Position numbers and translations under genes: made by a program. Source: Cubamyces lactineus (Eukaryota; Basidiomycota; Agaricomycetes; Polyporales; Polyporaceae). From it: DNA of 64,000 nt. The DNA is taken from NCBI GenBank assembly GCA_022376465.1, contig JACDTU010000003.1, positions 1,736,001 to 1,800,000 on the forward strand, in the 5' to 3' direction. Of the stretch, positions 47,372 through 61,020 are shown one piece after another. Under the pieces are notes generated by a model, which saw only the letters and a program-made list of their open reading frames with translations, made no database searches and was not told where the DNA came from. Each line of letters opens with the position of its first letter. Position 1 is the first letter of the stretch.

Positions 47372-48888
47372 ATGTCAGCTGCTGGCGTTTGCACCCCTCC
47401 TCGCGTCCCTTCTCCCGCCCCGACGCCGTCCAAGAAGGTAAGACGCGTCGCATTCGTGTTGCGTGCGCCGTAATCTCACTCTGCAACACACCAGGCGGCC
47501 GCAGCTCTTAAAGAGATGTCCTTGACCACACCCACTAAGCATGCCAAGAAGCACGGGGTTATCGACGATGCCCGTCGCTCCGAGTCCCCCGAGTCTGACG
47601 ATGAGACGGCTGTGGCTACTTCATCAAGGACGCACCGCTGGGTTGGGGAGGTCGATCTGCCTGAACGTGAGTCTCGTATGCGCGTTATGACGCATCGCGG
47701 CGCGTACTAATCAACGTGTCCTTGGTTAGACATGGAGCCTCTCCTTATGGAGTCTAAGCGCCGGTTTGTTCTGTTCCCCATCCAATACCATGAGGTATGT
47801 CTTGTCGTCTGAATGTATGACACCTTAGCTCATGTTGTCGACCCTTTAGATCTGGCAAATGTACAAGAAGGCTGAGGCTTCCTTCTGGACTGCAGAGGAG
47901 ATGGACCTTTCGAAGGACCTCCACGATTGGAACAACCGCCTCAACGATGACGAGCGCCACTTCATCTCACACGTCCTTGCCTTCTTCGCTGCGTCGGATG
48001 GTATCGTCAACGAGAACCTCGTTGAACGTTTCTCGAACGAAGTGCAGGCTGCCGAGGCTCGCTGCTTCTACGGTTTCCAGATCATGATGGAGAACATTCA
48101 CTCTGAGACGTACTCCCTTCTCATCGACACGTATATCAAGGACCCGAGGCAACGCGAGCACCTCTTCGACGCCATCGAGACGATCCCGTGCATCAAAAAG
48201 AAGGCTGACTGGGCCCTTCGTTGGATCTCGGACAAGGAGTCCGCATTCGCGGAGCGTCTTGTCGCGTTCGCTGCTGTTGAGGGTATCTTCTTCTCGGGCT
48301 CCTTTGCATCCATCTTCTGGCTCAAGAAGCGTGGCTTGATGCCCGGTCTCACGTTCTCCAACGAGCTCATCTCTCGTGATGAGGGCATGCACACCGATTT
48401 CGCCTGCTTGCTCTTCAGCCATTTGAAGAGGCGTCCCCACCCCGAGGTCGTCCGCCAAATCATCACTGAGGCAGTCGAGATCGAGCAGGAGTTCTTGACC
48501 GGTACGTTCCCTCGTTCTGCGTTCTCTGCTTGAAGTAGTTGCTGATCCTGTCTTAGATGCGCTTCCTGTTGCGCTCATCGGAATGAACGCCAAGTTGATG
48601 CGCCAGTACATCGAGTTCGTCGCAGATCGTCTCCTGGTTGCTCTCGGCGATGAGAAGCACTACAATGTGACCAACCCCTTTGACTTCATGGACATGATCT
48701 CGCTTCAGGGCAAGACCAACTTCTTTGAGAAGCGCGTGTCCGACTACTCGAAGGCAGGTGTCAACACGTCTGCCCAGAGCGCGACTGCAGAAGTGTCGAC
48801 AAGCAAGACTTTGTACGTGAACAATTTACACGCGCTTCCTCATCATACTGATATTTGTCCTTATAGCTCGCTCGACGAGGACTTCTAA
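47372..48888 (+). CDS. RNR2: Ribonucleotide reductase small subunit, copy 2
   Basis: Six exons: 47372-47437, 47495-47666, 47730-47794, 47850-48501, 48557-48812 and 48867-48888; 410 aa. Same motifs as copy 1: [89 protein letters not shown] and SLDEDF. Radical Tyr and iron ligands present. The N-terminus differs ([17 protein letters not shown]) and carries one intron more than copy 1. The large core exon (652 nt) and the 65-nt exon are the same length in both copies, which points to duplication after the introns were in place. More typical in sequence than copy 1; probably the main S-phase gene. Confidence 0.94.
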
Positions 48889-49184
48889 GCTCATCGTACC
48901 CTATGACCATCTCGGAGGACTTTCGGTTATCTTATTCTCTGCATCTCTTCGCATGACTATGGCTCCCGCACGCTCACCTCGTATAAGTATCTTACTGCAC
49001 GATAGATTTGTCGCATTAGCATCCGTCCACTGTAATACTACCCCTCATGTACTAGTCTAGGTTGTTATCAGTATCAATGCAATCGATACTTCGAATACCA
49101 CATGTCGTTCTGCTGAGTTACGAGGCTATCTTTTAGACCAGTTATTCATGTAGTTGTGGCTGCTGCTATGAGGGTGAGTCATTT

Positions 49185-49937
49185 ATGGAGGCACTGAAGT
49201 TTCAGGATCTCAGTGCTTCAGATTTCGACTTGACGACTGATCCACCCATCGAGTGTTTGCTTAACATGCTCAGTATCCGCGACGCAGCTGAGCTAGACCT
49301 CCCCGCGATCCTTGACATCTACAATGAACAGATCCTAAACGGCACCGCGACTTTCCATACGCATCCTCAACTGCTCGAGGAACGCGTCAAGTGGCTCCAG
49401 GATCTGCGCGCGGAGAACTACCCCTGCATCGTCGCCGAAGTCACCGACGAGACGTCAGGGAGCACGCGTACGGTGGGATGGTGCAACCTCTGGCACTTGA
49501 AGGAACGGCCAGCCTATGACGGGTGAGCTCCCAGCCTCGACCGGACGCTCACGAAACCGTTGCGAGGTCATCGAGAGGGACGTTGACCTCGTGCACGTGC
49601 AAACGATCTGACTGTCGCCTCTTGCACAGATCAGCAGAATTGTCGCTCTACGTCCACCGGGATTTCCGGGGTCAAGGGATTGGGGAGAAGCTACTTCACA
49701 GCATACTCGAAGAGGCGCGGAAGCAAGGCGATCGGTTTCATACCATCATAGGTTGGCCTGCAATCACTCTGTAAGACCACGGCTGACAGGATGGGTGTAG
49801 CAAGCGTCACGACGGAAAACGAGCGAACGATCAAGTTCTGGCAGAAACAAGGATTCGAGCTACGTGGAACGCTGCGCGAGGTTGGCCGCAAGTTCGGGAG
49901 GTGGCTGGATGTCTCGTATTTCCAGCTTTTCGTGTAG
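49185..49937 (+). CDS. GNAT acetyltransferase, phosphinothricin (PAT/Bar)-like
   Basis: Three exons: 49185-49522, 49630-49751 and 49801-49937; 198 aa. The recognisable part begins MLSIRDAAELDLPAILDIYN at 49266, so that ATG may be the true start (171 aa, typical of the family). Motifs are YNEQILNGTATFHT, RTVGWCNLWHLKERPAYD, AELSLYVHRDFRGQGIGEKLL (acetyl-CoA loop), IASVTTENERTIKFWQKQGF, and a C-terminal GRWLDVSYFQLF. It is of the amino-acid/herbicide-analogue N-acetyltransferase type; substrate unknown. It is not closely related to the GNAT array at 55-64 kb. Confidence 0.85.
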
Positions 49938-50004
49938 TGGAGGCAGATAGGGTATAGCATGGGGTAATCGCATGGAGGGAGGCGATGAAGTAAGAGGAGC
50001 AACG

Positions 50005-50417
50005 CTACCGGTCCTTCTTGCTTTCACTCTGCTGCTTCTCGTGCGCGCGAAGCCGCGACTCTTCGCGGACAGCCCCGACGATATACAGGACCAGGACCAG
50101 GTTCGCAGCAAAGATGGCGGTCAGGGCCGCATAGATTGTATTGCCTGCATAGAAAGTATCAGGATCCGCATGGCAAAGATGCGGAAATGTATGACACACA
50201 ACGCACCTGCCCAGAGATAGTCTCTTGATAGAAAGTACGACGAGAGGGGCGCAATACCCAGCGCGAGCGCGGTGATGATGAGTTTGGTGAGAACACCCCT
50301 GAAGTCGCGGACAACTCAACGTCAGGCCGAGTGATGCTGAAGAGAGCGCATGAACGCTGCGGACCCGGCATCGTCAGCTTGCGCAGCTAGCTTTCCTGCT
50401 GCAGCTTGTCCGCTCAT
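50005..50417 (-). CDS. VMA21: V-ATPase assembly factor Vma21
   Basis: Three exons (minus): 50417-50365, 50298-50207 and 50144-50005; 94 aa. Two hydrophobic helices (VLTKLIITALALGIAPLSSYFL and NTIYAALTAIFAANLVLVLYIV) joined by SRDYLWAG match the Vma21 layout. The C-terminus (SESKKDR) is charged but does not end in a plain KKxx signal; KKDR places Lys at -4 and -3, compatible with ER retrieval. Vma21 escorts assembled Vo from the ER. Short Ala-rich N-terminus. Confidence 0.85.
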
Positions 50418-50746
50418 TATGTTGCGTTTGGGATGAATTCACTATGCAAGCTAGCAATTCTGAGCAGGGGTGTCGCAGATGACGGTAGCCTCGGTAGGTG
50501 GTGGTAGGGAGGAAAGGTGCGAAGACGCGCGACGCGTGCCGACGCGTCTGCACGTATGCATCATGTGAGGGCCTGTACAGCGGCAGTCCTGCGCGCGGTG
50601 CCAGTGCCACATCGCGGTCACTTCCTCCCCATCTTCATCATCCTTGTGTCTGGTACTACTTCGCTAACTGCTTGCTTTGGTCGTCTACATGCTCTGATAC
50701 CCTGCTGTACTGAAACAATTGTCCAACTAGGGGATCTGCACCTCCT
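50418..50746. other. Divergent promoter region, VMA21 and ALG8
   Basis: About 330 bp between two divergent ATGs; no coding frame or repeat recognised. Confidence 0.5.
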
Positions 50747-53066
<2,320 letters not shown>

Positions 53067-53339
53067 TATCATCCTGTTTGTACACCGACGCTGTGCTCGA
53101 GTGTACTAGTACTACCATTAGTATCAGTGTTAACGTCTTGAGTTCATGATCACGACCTCTACTTATCTATGTAGGACTTCATCTTATCTTATCAGAACGG
53201 CTCGAGGATCTCGATCAATTTTTGCTAAGCGCCTGCTCGTTCAATGGCCAGGCAAGCGCCCGATGGGAGGCATAGCTGTTGTCTATAACCCTCTTACGAT
53301 ATACCTCCCCCTAGCTCAACTCTGGTTACTCTGTGAAGC

Positions 53340-54609
53340 ATGGTTAGTTGCGTCTGAGATCATTGACGGAGTGTGCATTAATGTCTCGCGTGCAGATACG
53401 CCGTCAAGCTCGTGAACGTCGCCAGTACATCTATGCAAAGTCCTTAGAGGCCCAGGAGCGTCAGACATACGTCCGGAAGCAACAAATAAAAGATGCACTT
53501 GCCAGCGGGAAGGCTCTCCCGACGGAGTTGAGGAAGGATGCGAAAGACCTGGGGCGCGACTTGGCATTTGACGAGGCACAGGCTGGTAAGTAATGTCGTA
53601 TCTGACCGACCGGACGCTGCTCATCTTGCCATGCAGAGCCGTCGACCCATATCGACAACGAGTACTCCCGTGCAGGGATACTTGACCCCAAAATTGTTGT
53701 AACGACCTCACGAGACCCCAGTTCTAAGCTGTTGCAATTTGCCAAGGTGCGTGCATCCGACGAAACCAGGACCCCAGCAATCTCTGACGAAGGGTTTTCC
53801 ACAGGAGATGCGCCTCGTCTTCCCGAACTCTCATCGCATCAATCGAGGAAACTATGTCGTGAAAGAACTAGCTGAAGCATGCAGAGCAAATGACGTGACG
53901 GACCTCATTGTCCTTCATGAGCATCGCGGTGTTCCAGGTGGGTGCATACACGCAGCGATTGCCGCTATCTCATCCCTGACCCGTATACTCCAGATGCGAT
54001 GATTGTATCACACTTCCCTCACGGACCGACCGTATACTTCACACTGCACAACGTACAACTGCGGCATGACATCGCTTCGTACAAGTCTTCGACTGTCTCC
54101 GAGCAATACCCCCACCTTATCTTCGAGAATTTCTCGTCAAAACTTGGAGAGCGGATACGTGACGTCCTCAAGTATCTCTTCCCCGTACCCAAAGAAGACA
54201 GCAAACGAGTGATGACCTTCTCAAACGAGGATGACTTCATTTCCTTCAGGTGTGTTGATTCCGGTCTCGGTGTCTGTCGCGTTTGGCTCACTACATTCCC
54301 GACAGACATCATGTGTTCTTGAAACTGCCTCCACGCCAAGTCCAGCTTGCCGAAGTAGGGCCCCGCTTTGAGATGAAACGTACGTCGCAATACTCGATAG
54401 CTTCTATGCACTCACACACCATTGTTTTAGCGTACGAGATCCGCCAAGGTACCATCGAACAGACAGAGGCCGAACGCGAATGGGTCCTCGCTCACTACTC
54501 CCGCACCGCGAAGAAGCGGAGCCTGCTGAGCGGTCCTGCCCCACGCGCATCTTCTGCCGCTGCTTCCGCCGACTCGGAGGATAGCAGGAAAAAGCGCGCT
54601 CGTCGGTAA
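53340..54609 (+). CDS. IMP4: U3 snoRNP protein Imp4
   Basis: Seven coding exons: 53340-53342, 53396-53585, 53637-53746, 53805-53937, 53994-54249, 54306-54379 and 54431-54609; 314 aa. The first coding exon is just the ATG; splicing gives [19 protein letters not shown], matching yeast [14 protein letters not shown]. An alternative unspliced start at 53381 would give MSRVQIRRQ. The Brix domain contains [70 protein letters not shown], and [16 protein letters not shown]. The basic C-terminus ends KKRARR. Imp4 binds U3 snoRNA and is needed for 18S rRNA processing in the SSU processome. Confidence 0.93.
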
Positions 54610-55002
54610 CGACACCTGCCACACCCTCAGTGATCTGTTCTCGACCAAACCGGCTGGTGCGAGACTCAGACGTTGGGACAGCCCCAGTCCCGACATCGTT
54701 TGACATGCCTACTCTAGTCTTGCTGGTTGTACTCTATTGTGTGTATCTTAGGGGTTATTATGCGACTAATATCTCGTCACGTCCTGTTCTCCTTGGGCTG
54801 TGGAGTTGCGGACCGCGCGAAATTTCGCTGGCGACAACAAAAAAGCGCACAAAGCGACCCGCAAACGTACACACGGGCTATCGACATATTTCTCTATACC
54901 CCCTATACCCCTACAAACACGTTCTGCTTCTCGCTGACGGAGCTCGCTGTCTTGGCAGGTCTGTACATCTTCAGCCTATGTTAGTGCCAATACCTCCACG
55001 GC
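54610..55002. other. Convergent intergenic region; nothing recognised
   Basis: About 390 bp between the stop of IMP4 and the stop of the first GNAT paralogue. No domain-bearing frame. Confidence 0.5.
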
Positions 55003-56024
55003 TCATGGAATCGACAGACTCACAACGCGTATTCCGACTGGCTTGCCCTTCCATTTCGGATTATCTACACCGGCAGCAGAATAACGGATCATCGAAAAAC
55101 CAAGTGCTTCATAGAACCCGTATGCATCACTTGTGATCAGCCATACGTCGTGGCCGTCAGCATCCCCCTGATTTGTGTTTAGTCAACATCAATAGCAAGG
55201 GTGAAGTATATCTTACCATGTCTGTTATGGTTTTGACAAGAGCTGAGCCGTAGCCTCTGCCTTGCGCCTCCGGAGCAGTGGCTAGAGCCTGAATTTCGTA
55301 CATATCCTTCACCTTCTCACCAAAGGCGTCCTCGACCATGGCTTCTATCTTGCCCCCTACCTCCTTCTTACGCTACATGGCAGCGCATGAGATGTAGTGG
55401 ACAAAGGTACGTCGCCCCAAGGTATGGATTCACCTTGGCAAGTTCACGATTGTCCAGCTTGTCGATCAGAGCCGTCAAGAAAGTGCGCCAGCGGCCCATT
55501 CCTCTGGGATCTCCTGGAGTTGCGCTGCGGTGTCGTCGTGTGTGAATAGGAAGGTGCCCAAAGTAGTGTGTTGACTAACTATCTCATCAGTGCATCTCCC
55601 TGATTGACTGTCAACATCCGCTTTTTGTGGACAGCGTCGTCAAATAGCAGGTAGTGTTGCGCCTTGTTGCGGGCCTCCCGAAATGGCCGCGTATCGGCAG
55701 ACTACTCAACCACGCTCAATGAAGCTCGTGTATCTTGTAGCCGATTCAACATACGGAGAAGTAAACCATCAGCGATTCCTTGAGGAACGCCCTGTGAGTT
55801 GTATCCGTTGCCTTCACGAGATCACCTGATACACATGTATTGGCGAAATCAGGTTCTTCGTTCGATACGGGAGTCCAAAAATCGTAGCGGTGCTTACCGT
55901 GCTGCATCGGTGCGACCTCGACCTTCTGAAGATAAGACAGGCCCTTGAAATCGCTCAGGAGAGGCGTCGCCTCATCATGTTTCGTACGTGAACGACCCTT
56001 GGCGCAGAGCGTGATCCAGGTCAT
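55003..56024 (-). CDS. GNAT acetyltransferase paralogue 1
   Basis: Multi-exon, not fully spliced here. The first exon starts at 56024 (MTWITLCAKGR..ATPLLSDFKG..VEVAPMQHG). Later exons cover FREARNKAQHYLLFDDAVHKKRMLT, a core exon and a last exon. The core has EAMVEDAFGEKVKDMYEIQALATAPEAQGRGYGSALVKTITDM, with acetyl-CoA-binding loop QGRGYG. The last exon (to 55003) has GDADGHDVWLITSDAYGFYEALGFSMIR..DNPKWKGKPVGIRVV. This is a GNAT fold with the C-terminal DAYGFYExLGF block. Acceptor substrate unknown; no signal peptide seen. Closest to paralogue 2. Confidence 0.75.
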
Positions 56025-56518
56025 CCTGGGCTCTTAGCTCTGGCTTTGATGCCGTGATTGAGAGGTGGGAAAGAGGCGGGCAATTCCAAGGAAGATTGAC
56101 GGCTCTTATAACGTCCCCGCCGGCGCTGCCCATCATTGCTTGATGGGTTCGGTGGGATCTAATGACAGGGCGCCTGTGAGGCTGTTCCTAGGGTGAATAA
56201 TACCTCTGGTTTCCAATCGGAGAAAACAAGATACTCGATGACACGGGGACCATGAGGTAACGTGGCATGCGCAGGTGAGCGCGACAGCGGCGCGCGGCGT
56301 TAGATAGCGCGCAGGCTACACATCACGATAGTAAAGTAACCTAGGTCTGTTTCGATTCTGGCGGGACTTGAGACAATATGCTCTCTGACACCAGTTGCAA
56401 CAGTCTACCCTTTAATACTCCATGCTCTGCCCCCTCTGGAAGCGTACTACGCATACATAGGGCCCCTTCCCTTTGCAGATCGATGCATCTTCAGTCGCGT
56501 GTTGAACAACAACCTCAA
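56025..56518. other. Spacer between GNAT paralogues 1 and 2
   Basis: About 490 bp, expected promoter of paralogue 1 and 3' end of paralogue 2; no separate gene seen. Confidence 0.5.
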
Positions 56519-57577
56519 TCATGAAACCTCAGAATGTGCAGGCCACTGATCGCTCACAATGTATAGGCGAATCGGTCCTCCTTTCCATTTCGGATTGTCC
56601 GCCCCGATGGTGTCAGACCGAACGATTGAGAACCCGAGCGACTCATAGAATCGGTATGCATCGCTCGTGAGGAGCCATACGTCGTGGCGGTCAGCATCAC
56701 CCTAGCGGAAAGGTGAGAAACCGCTCGATTACGATGTCAATGGGGATCACTTACTTTGTCTGTCACCGCGGTGACGAGAGCAAAACCAAATCCTTGACCT
56801 TGGGCTTCGGGAGCCGTCGCGAGGAGCTGAACTTCGTACATTTCCTTGACCTTCTCTCCGAAAGCGTCTTTAGCCATTGCACCCGCCTTGCTCTGTGCCT
56901 CCTTCTTACGCTTGGGAGTATTGGTCAAGATCAAGCACTGACATTCGACCGGGTGAACGTTCCAGATATGTTCACCTTGGTGACTTCGCGGCCATCCATC
57001 TTGTCAATGAGACCTGTCAAGAATTTGTGCCATCGGCCGAGGACTTCGGTTTCCCCGGGTGTCCCGCTATCAGCAGATTATGTGGGTTTAGAGAGGCTGA
57101 ATCATGTTACAGGTACGCCCACTTACTATCTCATCAAAGCCGCACCTTTGTCTACAGTCAACATCCGCCCCTTGTGTACGCCGTCATCAAACAGCAGATA
57201 ATAATACGCCTTGGAGCGAGCTTCTCGGAAAGGTCTGGTGTCGGCGGACTGTTGGACAATACTCAACGCAGCTCGACGAGTCCTACCGAACTTGATCATC
57301 TACCTACAGAAATGTACTTAGACAACAACTGATCCCGGAAAGCTCTGCGGGCTGAATCTATGGCCTTTGATATGTCGTCTATCGGTCACAGCGCGTCATG
57401 TCAGACACAAAAGGATGTAGTATTCGAGTCGCCATTGCCATGCTCACTATGCTGCATCAGTTCCACCTCGGCAAACGTCAGGTCATCCAAGCTGCCTTTT
57501 TGGTCTTGAGAAGTAAGCATTTCATCGCTATACTTCGCCTGGGAGCCGCCAAAGGGGAGCTTGAGTCGGATAGCCAT
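56519..57577 (-). CDS. GNAT acetyltransferase paralogue 2
   Basis: Multi-exon. The first exon starts at 57577 (MAIRLKLPFGG..LTFAEVELMQH). Core: GAMAKDAFGEKVKEMYEVQLLATAPEAQGQGFGFALVTAV with acetyl-CoA loop QGQGFG. The last exon reads GDADRHDVWLLTSDAYRFYESLGFSIVRSDTIGADNPKWKGGPIRLYIVS and ends at 56519. Similar to paralogue 1 across the core (AEA/APEAQG, DNPKWKG). Internal splice sites not fully resolved. Function unknown beyond GNAT. Confidence 0.73.
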
Positions 57578-57836
57578 GGTTCAGCACCAGATCACATCAG
57601 TCCAGTTCGTGCCAAGTTAGACGTTCCACCCCTTCTGCCACTTGTGAGAAGAAGGTGGGGAAAAGAGACCGGTGTGAATCCAGTTCGAAGCAACTCGAAC
57701 TAGACAGCTCTTCGCTCAGGGTGATAGAATCGACTGCGCCGCTCCTGCGCACAGTAACCAATGACGCCGGCCCCTAACGCTGCACAGGTACACACGGGAA
57801 ATTCTGCTTATGGCGAAGTCAAAGGTTCGCCCTCCC

Positions 57837-59029
57837 CTAGCCGTATGCATACATTAACGCAACCGTAAGTCTAGGCACTTCCTGTAACACCTCCGTCGGT
57901 TGAAATTGCGCTGGCCTTGTGTTTTCTACACATCTACGCAGATGCCCAAGGGTTGCTGTCAGCCTCGTGAAGTTGTCCAATGTGGTCGCACTACTCACGA
58001 CATGGACTTCAATAGGCTTGCCATCCCAGTTGGGATTGTCTCCGCCGACGGAGTCCTCAGCGACAGTTACGAAGCCCAGTCTGGCATAAAATCCGTAGGC
58101 GCCTGTAATCACCCATACATCACGACCTGCAGCGTCCGCCTGTAAGAGGGACGTCGTGAGGTCAACAGCATCCACACAACATCAGGAGAGAGGTGCTTGC
58201 CATCTCGGATAGTGCATTCACGAGTGCAGACGCGTACCCTCGGTTCTGTGCCTCTGGAGCCGTCCCCAGGATTTGAATGTCGTACATGTCCGCGACTCTT
58301 TCCCCAAAAGCCTTCTGAACCATTGCCGTGATCTTACCACGGAACTCGGCCTTTCTCTGCAGAATTGACGTCGTGACGAGGCTGGGTCAGATTACTACGT
58401 CGCCAACGTGAACTGCTGGCACTGACCTTCGTCAGCTCAGGTGTGTTGAACTTCTCAAGAAGGCTGAAGAAGAAGTTGTACGCTTTGCTAGGATGGTTGT
58501 TTCCAGGCGCACCGCTGACATTTGTGAGGGTGAATGATCAATCAAGCAATAACACAGCACAACTTATGGACTCACTATTCGAGCAGCGACTCGCCTCCGT
58601 TGATAGTCAACACGCGTTTTTGATGAACCGCGTCTAGCAATGTCATATTGTGGCGAATCTTCCACCGAGCGTGGAAGAATGGCGCGGTGTCAACCGACTT
58701 TCCCCCAGGTGTAAGCCTCAGTTCCGGCCGCACGCAACAGAGAGCAGTAGAAACCACCTACCCCATAGTATATCATGACCGGGTCGTTGACGAAAGCCCT
58801 CTGTAGCATGTCCGCGCCGCGCGGTACGTGGGCTGTAGGGAGCGTTGAATATCAGATGGTCTGCTGTATATTCAATTCAAGATAAGTACTGAAGCAACGT
58901 ACCATACTTCATGGGCGCTACCTCGAGGGCGTTGCTATTGCGATCATGACCGCCTACTAAGAGTGGTGTCTGCTCGCCGGCATGTTGAACCCCACTAGCA
59001 GAGGCGGGGCTCTCGCGAATGGATGCCAT
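57837..59029 (-). CDS. GNAT acetyltransferase paralogue 3
   Basis: Multi-exon. Starts at 59029 (MASIRESPASASG..QTPLLVGGHDRNSNALEVAPMKY). Core: ITAMVQKAFGERVADMYDIQILGTAPEAQNRGYASALVNALSEM with acetyl-CoA loop QNRGYA. Last exon: ADAAGRDVWVITGAYGFYARLGFVTVAEDSVGGDNPNWDGKPIEVHVVS followed by a longer tail (about 55 aa) to the stop at 57837 than in the other copies. The long tail may reflect loss of the original stop or an unrecognised intron. Confidence 0.7.
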
Positions 59030-59455
59030 CTTCGTCCGCCACGAGGGTATGGCACTGGTGGAAGGCACACGTAGCCCGAAGCAATGGCCTAAGGGACTAC
59101 TTATAGCTATAGCCGGCCGCGGGCCCGGACTACGTCCGTAATCTGAGCCGACCTTCTCCGGATCCATCATCAATGTCAAACACCGGTGAGTGGGCTTGTC
59201 TCACACAATAACTTTGACCGGACGAGCGTGGCAGGTTGGCACAACTGAACTCTGAGCAAGCACCGCACCTCGAGTACATTTGGAGACGTGGGCGCTGTGT
59301 CAAATCTGCAGGTGATTTCATGTGCATCCGACCACAACCCATCCAATTCTGTAGACACGGGGAGAAATGGGCAAGGCCTACGTCTTCCGGTTTACGTATG
59401 CGCTCTTGGCTTCCTATACATCTAACAATGAAGAGTGAGATCGTGCCTGAGGGAC
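59030..59455. other. Spacer between GNAT paralogues 3 and 4
   Basis: About 430 bp; promoter of paralogue 3. A Gly/Pro-coding minus frame near 59100 has no domain. Confidence 0.5.
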
Positions 59456-60439
59456 CTAGTCTGAACCTCTACTTACTATCTTGATATGTACGGGATCTCC
59501 GTTCCACCTTGGATTATCGACCCCGACGACAGCTTCTTGCAGTATAGAGTATCCAACGCTTTGATAGAATCCGTGAGCACCCGTGGTGAAGATATATACA
59601 CCCCGGTTCTGTGCGTCTGCCTATGTGTGGGCAGTGCGTCAGTTCAATTTGGCCTGAAACGAAGTAGAGAGAGAAGTACCAGTGCGTTGACGAATCGCAT
59701 CAAGACAGTGCCATAACCCCGGCCTTGCTTCTCTGGTGCTGTAACGAGCCCTTGCACCTCGATCATGTCCTTCGCACTGTCGCCCAATGTGTCGTTCAGC
59801 AGTGCCTTCGTAGCGTTTGCCCATTCTCTCCTACGCTATAACATAAAGCGTAAGCATAGGTGAGTGTAAGCAACACAATGCACAACCATACCCTCTTTAA
59901 TTCCTCCGTGACGAACGCCCCCAGGAAGGGCGCGACAATTGGTCGGAAGGGACCCTCCTTGTTTCCGGGAAAGCCTCTAGAACAAAGCGTGAGTGATAGC
60001 CAGGTAAACATCGAAGGATTAGAGCGAACAGTGTCACTATTGAGCTGCCATGGTCGACAGCCCATGCTTTACGACAGTAGACGCTATCCAGATAGTGGAT
60101 AGTGAGCGAGAGTCTCTGCCTCGCTACACTACAAGGCGCGGTGTCAGCGTCCTGTCAGATGGTTAGCTGAGTACATATAGAGAAGTGCATCAGGACTGAC
60201 ACGGAGGTAGTGATTGGATGCGAGATCGGCGACTGCATCCTGAGTGCATCGCGCGGCTCGGAAGATCTCAACTGAACTTCGCTTAGTAGTAGAACCATAT
60301 CGATCGGAATATCCATGGGGCAGTACTCACCATAACGAAGCGGGACTACGTCTGGTACGTGTGATCGTGTTGTCTGCGAATCGCCCTGACTGGATAACAG
60401 TGGTGAGCCCTCGTCGGTGAGGTCTGTTGGCCGTCTCAT
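59456..60439 (-). CDS. GNAT acetyltransferase paralogue 4
   Basis: Multi-exon. Starts at 60439 (MRRPTDLTDEGSPLLSSQGDSQ..VPDVVPLRYG). Core: KALLNDTLGDSAKDMIEVQGLVTAPEKQGRGYGTVLMRFVNAL with acetyl-CoA loop QGRGYG. Last exon: ADAQNRGVYIFTTGAHGFYQSVGYSILQEAVVGVDNPRWNGDPVHIKIVSRGSD, stop at 59456. Very similar to paralogue 5, including a stretch of about 90 bp (60040-60130 against 61610-61700), so the two are recent duplicates. Confidence 0.75.
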
Positions 60440-61020
60440 GCTTCCGACCGCGCGAGTTGAACGGGCGAACTATTCGTAGGAGGTTTAGCTGTCGCGTCCA
60501 TTTATGCTGGCCTTCGCGCTACGTGTAACGCGTGGCTTGTTCGTCGCGTCTCAAGCTCCATCAGAAGACGGCCCTTGGGCTAGCAGTTGGCCGCATCCGT
60601 GGTGGTAGGAAGAACGATTCGATAGTGTCGAGAGGGCTGGTGACCTGTTTCCGCAGCGGCGGAGGCGCTAGTACGACGTCACAGACTGTACTTAGCGGTT
60701 GTGCCTGATGGAGTTCTGCAAACACAAGCACACCAGTACGTATAGTCGTATGACGGAAACGGTACTGATAGCCCGCGCCCGTTGTGGCGGCGACCACGGC
60801 GTACCTGGGCAATGAGATATGACGTCAACTGAGAGGTCCTAACCTCCGTCTGCAGTCCGTCTCTTCAGCCGTACTTCACGTGTATTCGGCCAAGAACAAC
60901 GCTATGCTGCATCATATATCATTATCGTGACCTCCAGGTCTATACATCCATACTCGGTGCCCTGTACATCTATCGCAGAAGAATCAGACTTCAAGCACCT
61001 CCGCGTCGCACGCACACGTT
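60440..61020. other. Spacer between GNAT paralogues 4 and 5
   Basis: About 580 bp; promoter of paralogue 4 and end of paralogue 5. No other gene recognised. Confidence 0.5.

Noticed and set aside
49569..49629. Second exon extended at its left end
   Set aside because: The CAG at 49627-49629 gives the correct phase into SAELSLYV; earlier AGs put stops in frame.
56025..56518. A seventh GNAT copy between paralogues 1 and 2
   Set aside because: No QGxGxG core or DAYGFYE block is present in this spacer on either strand.
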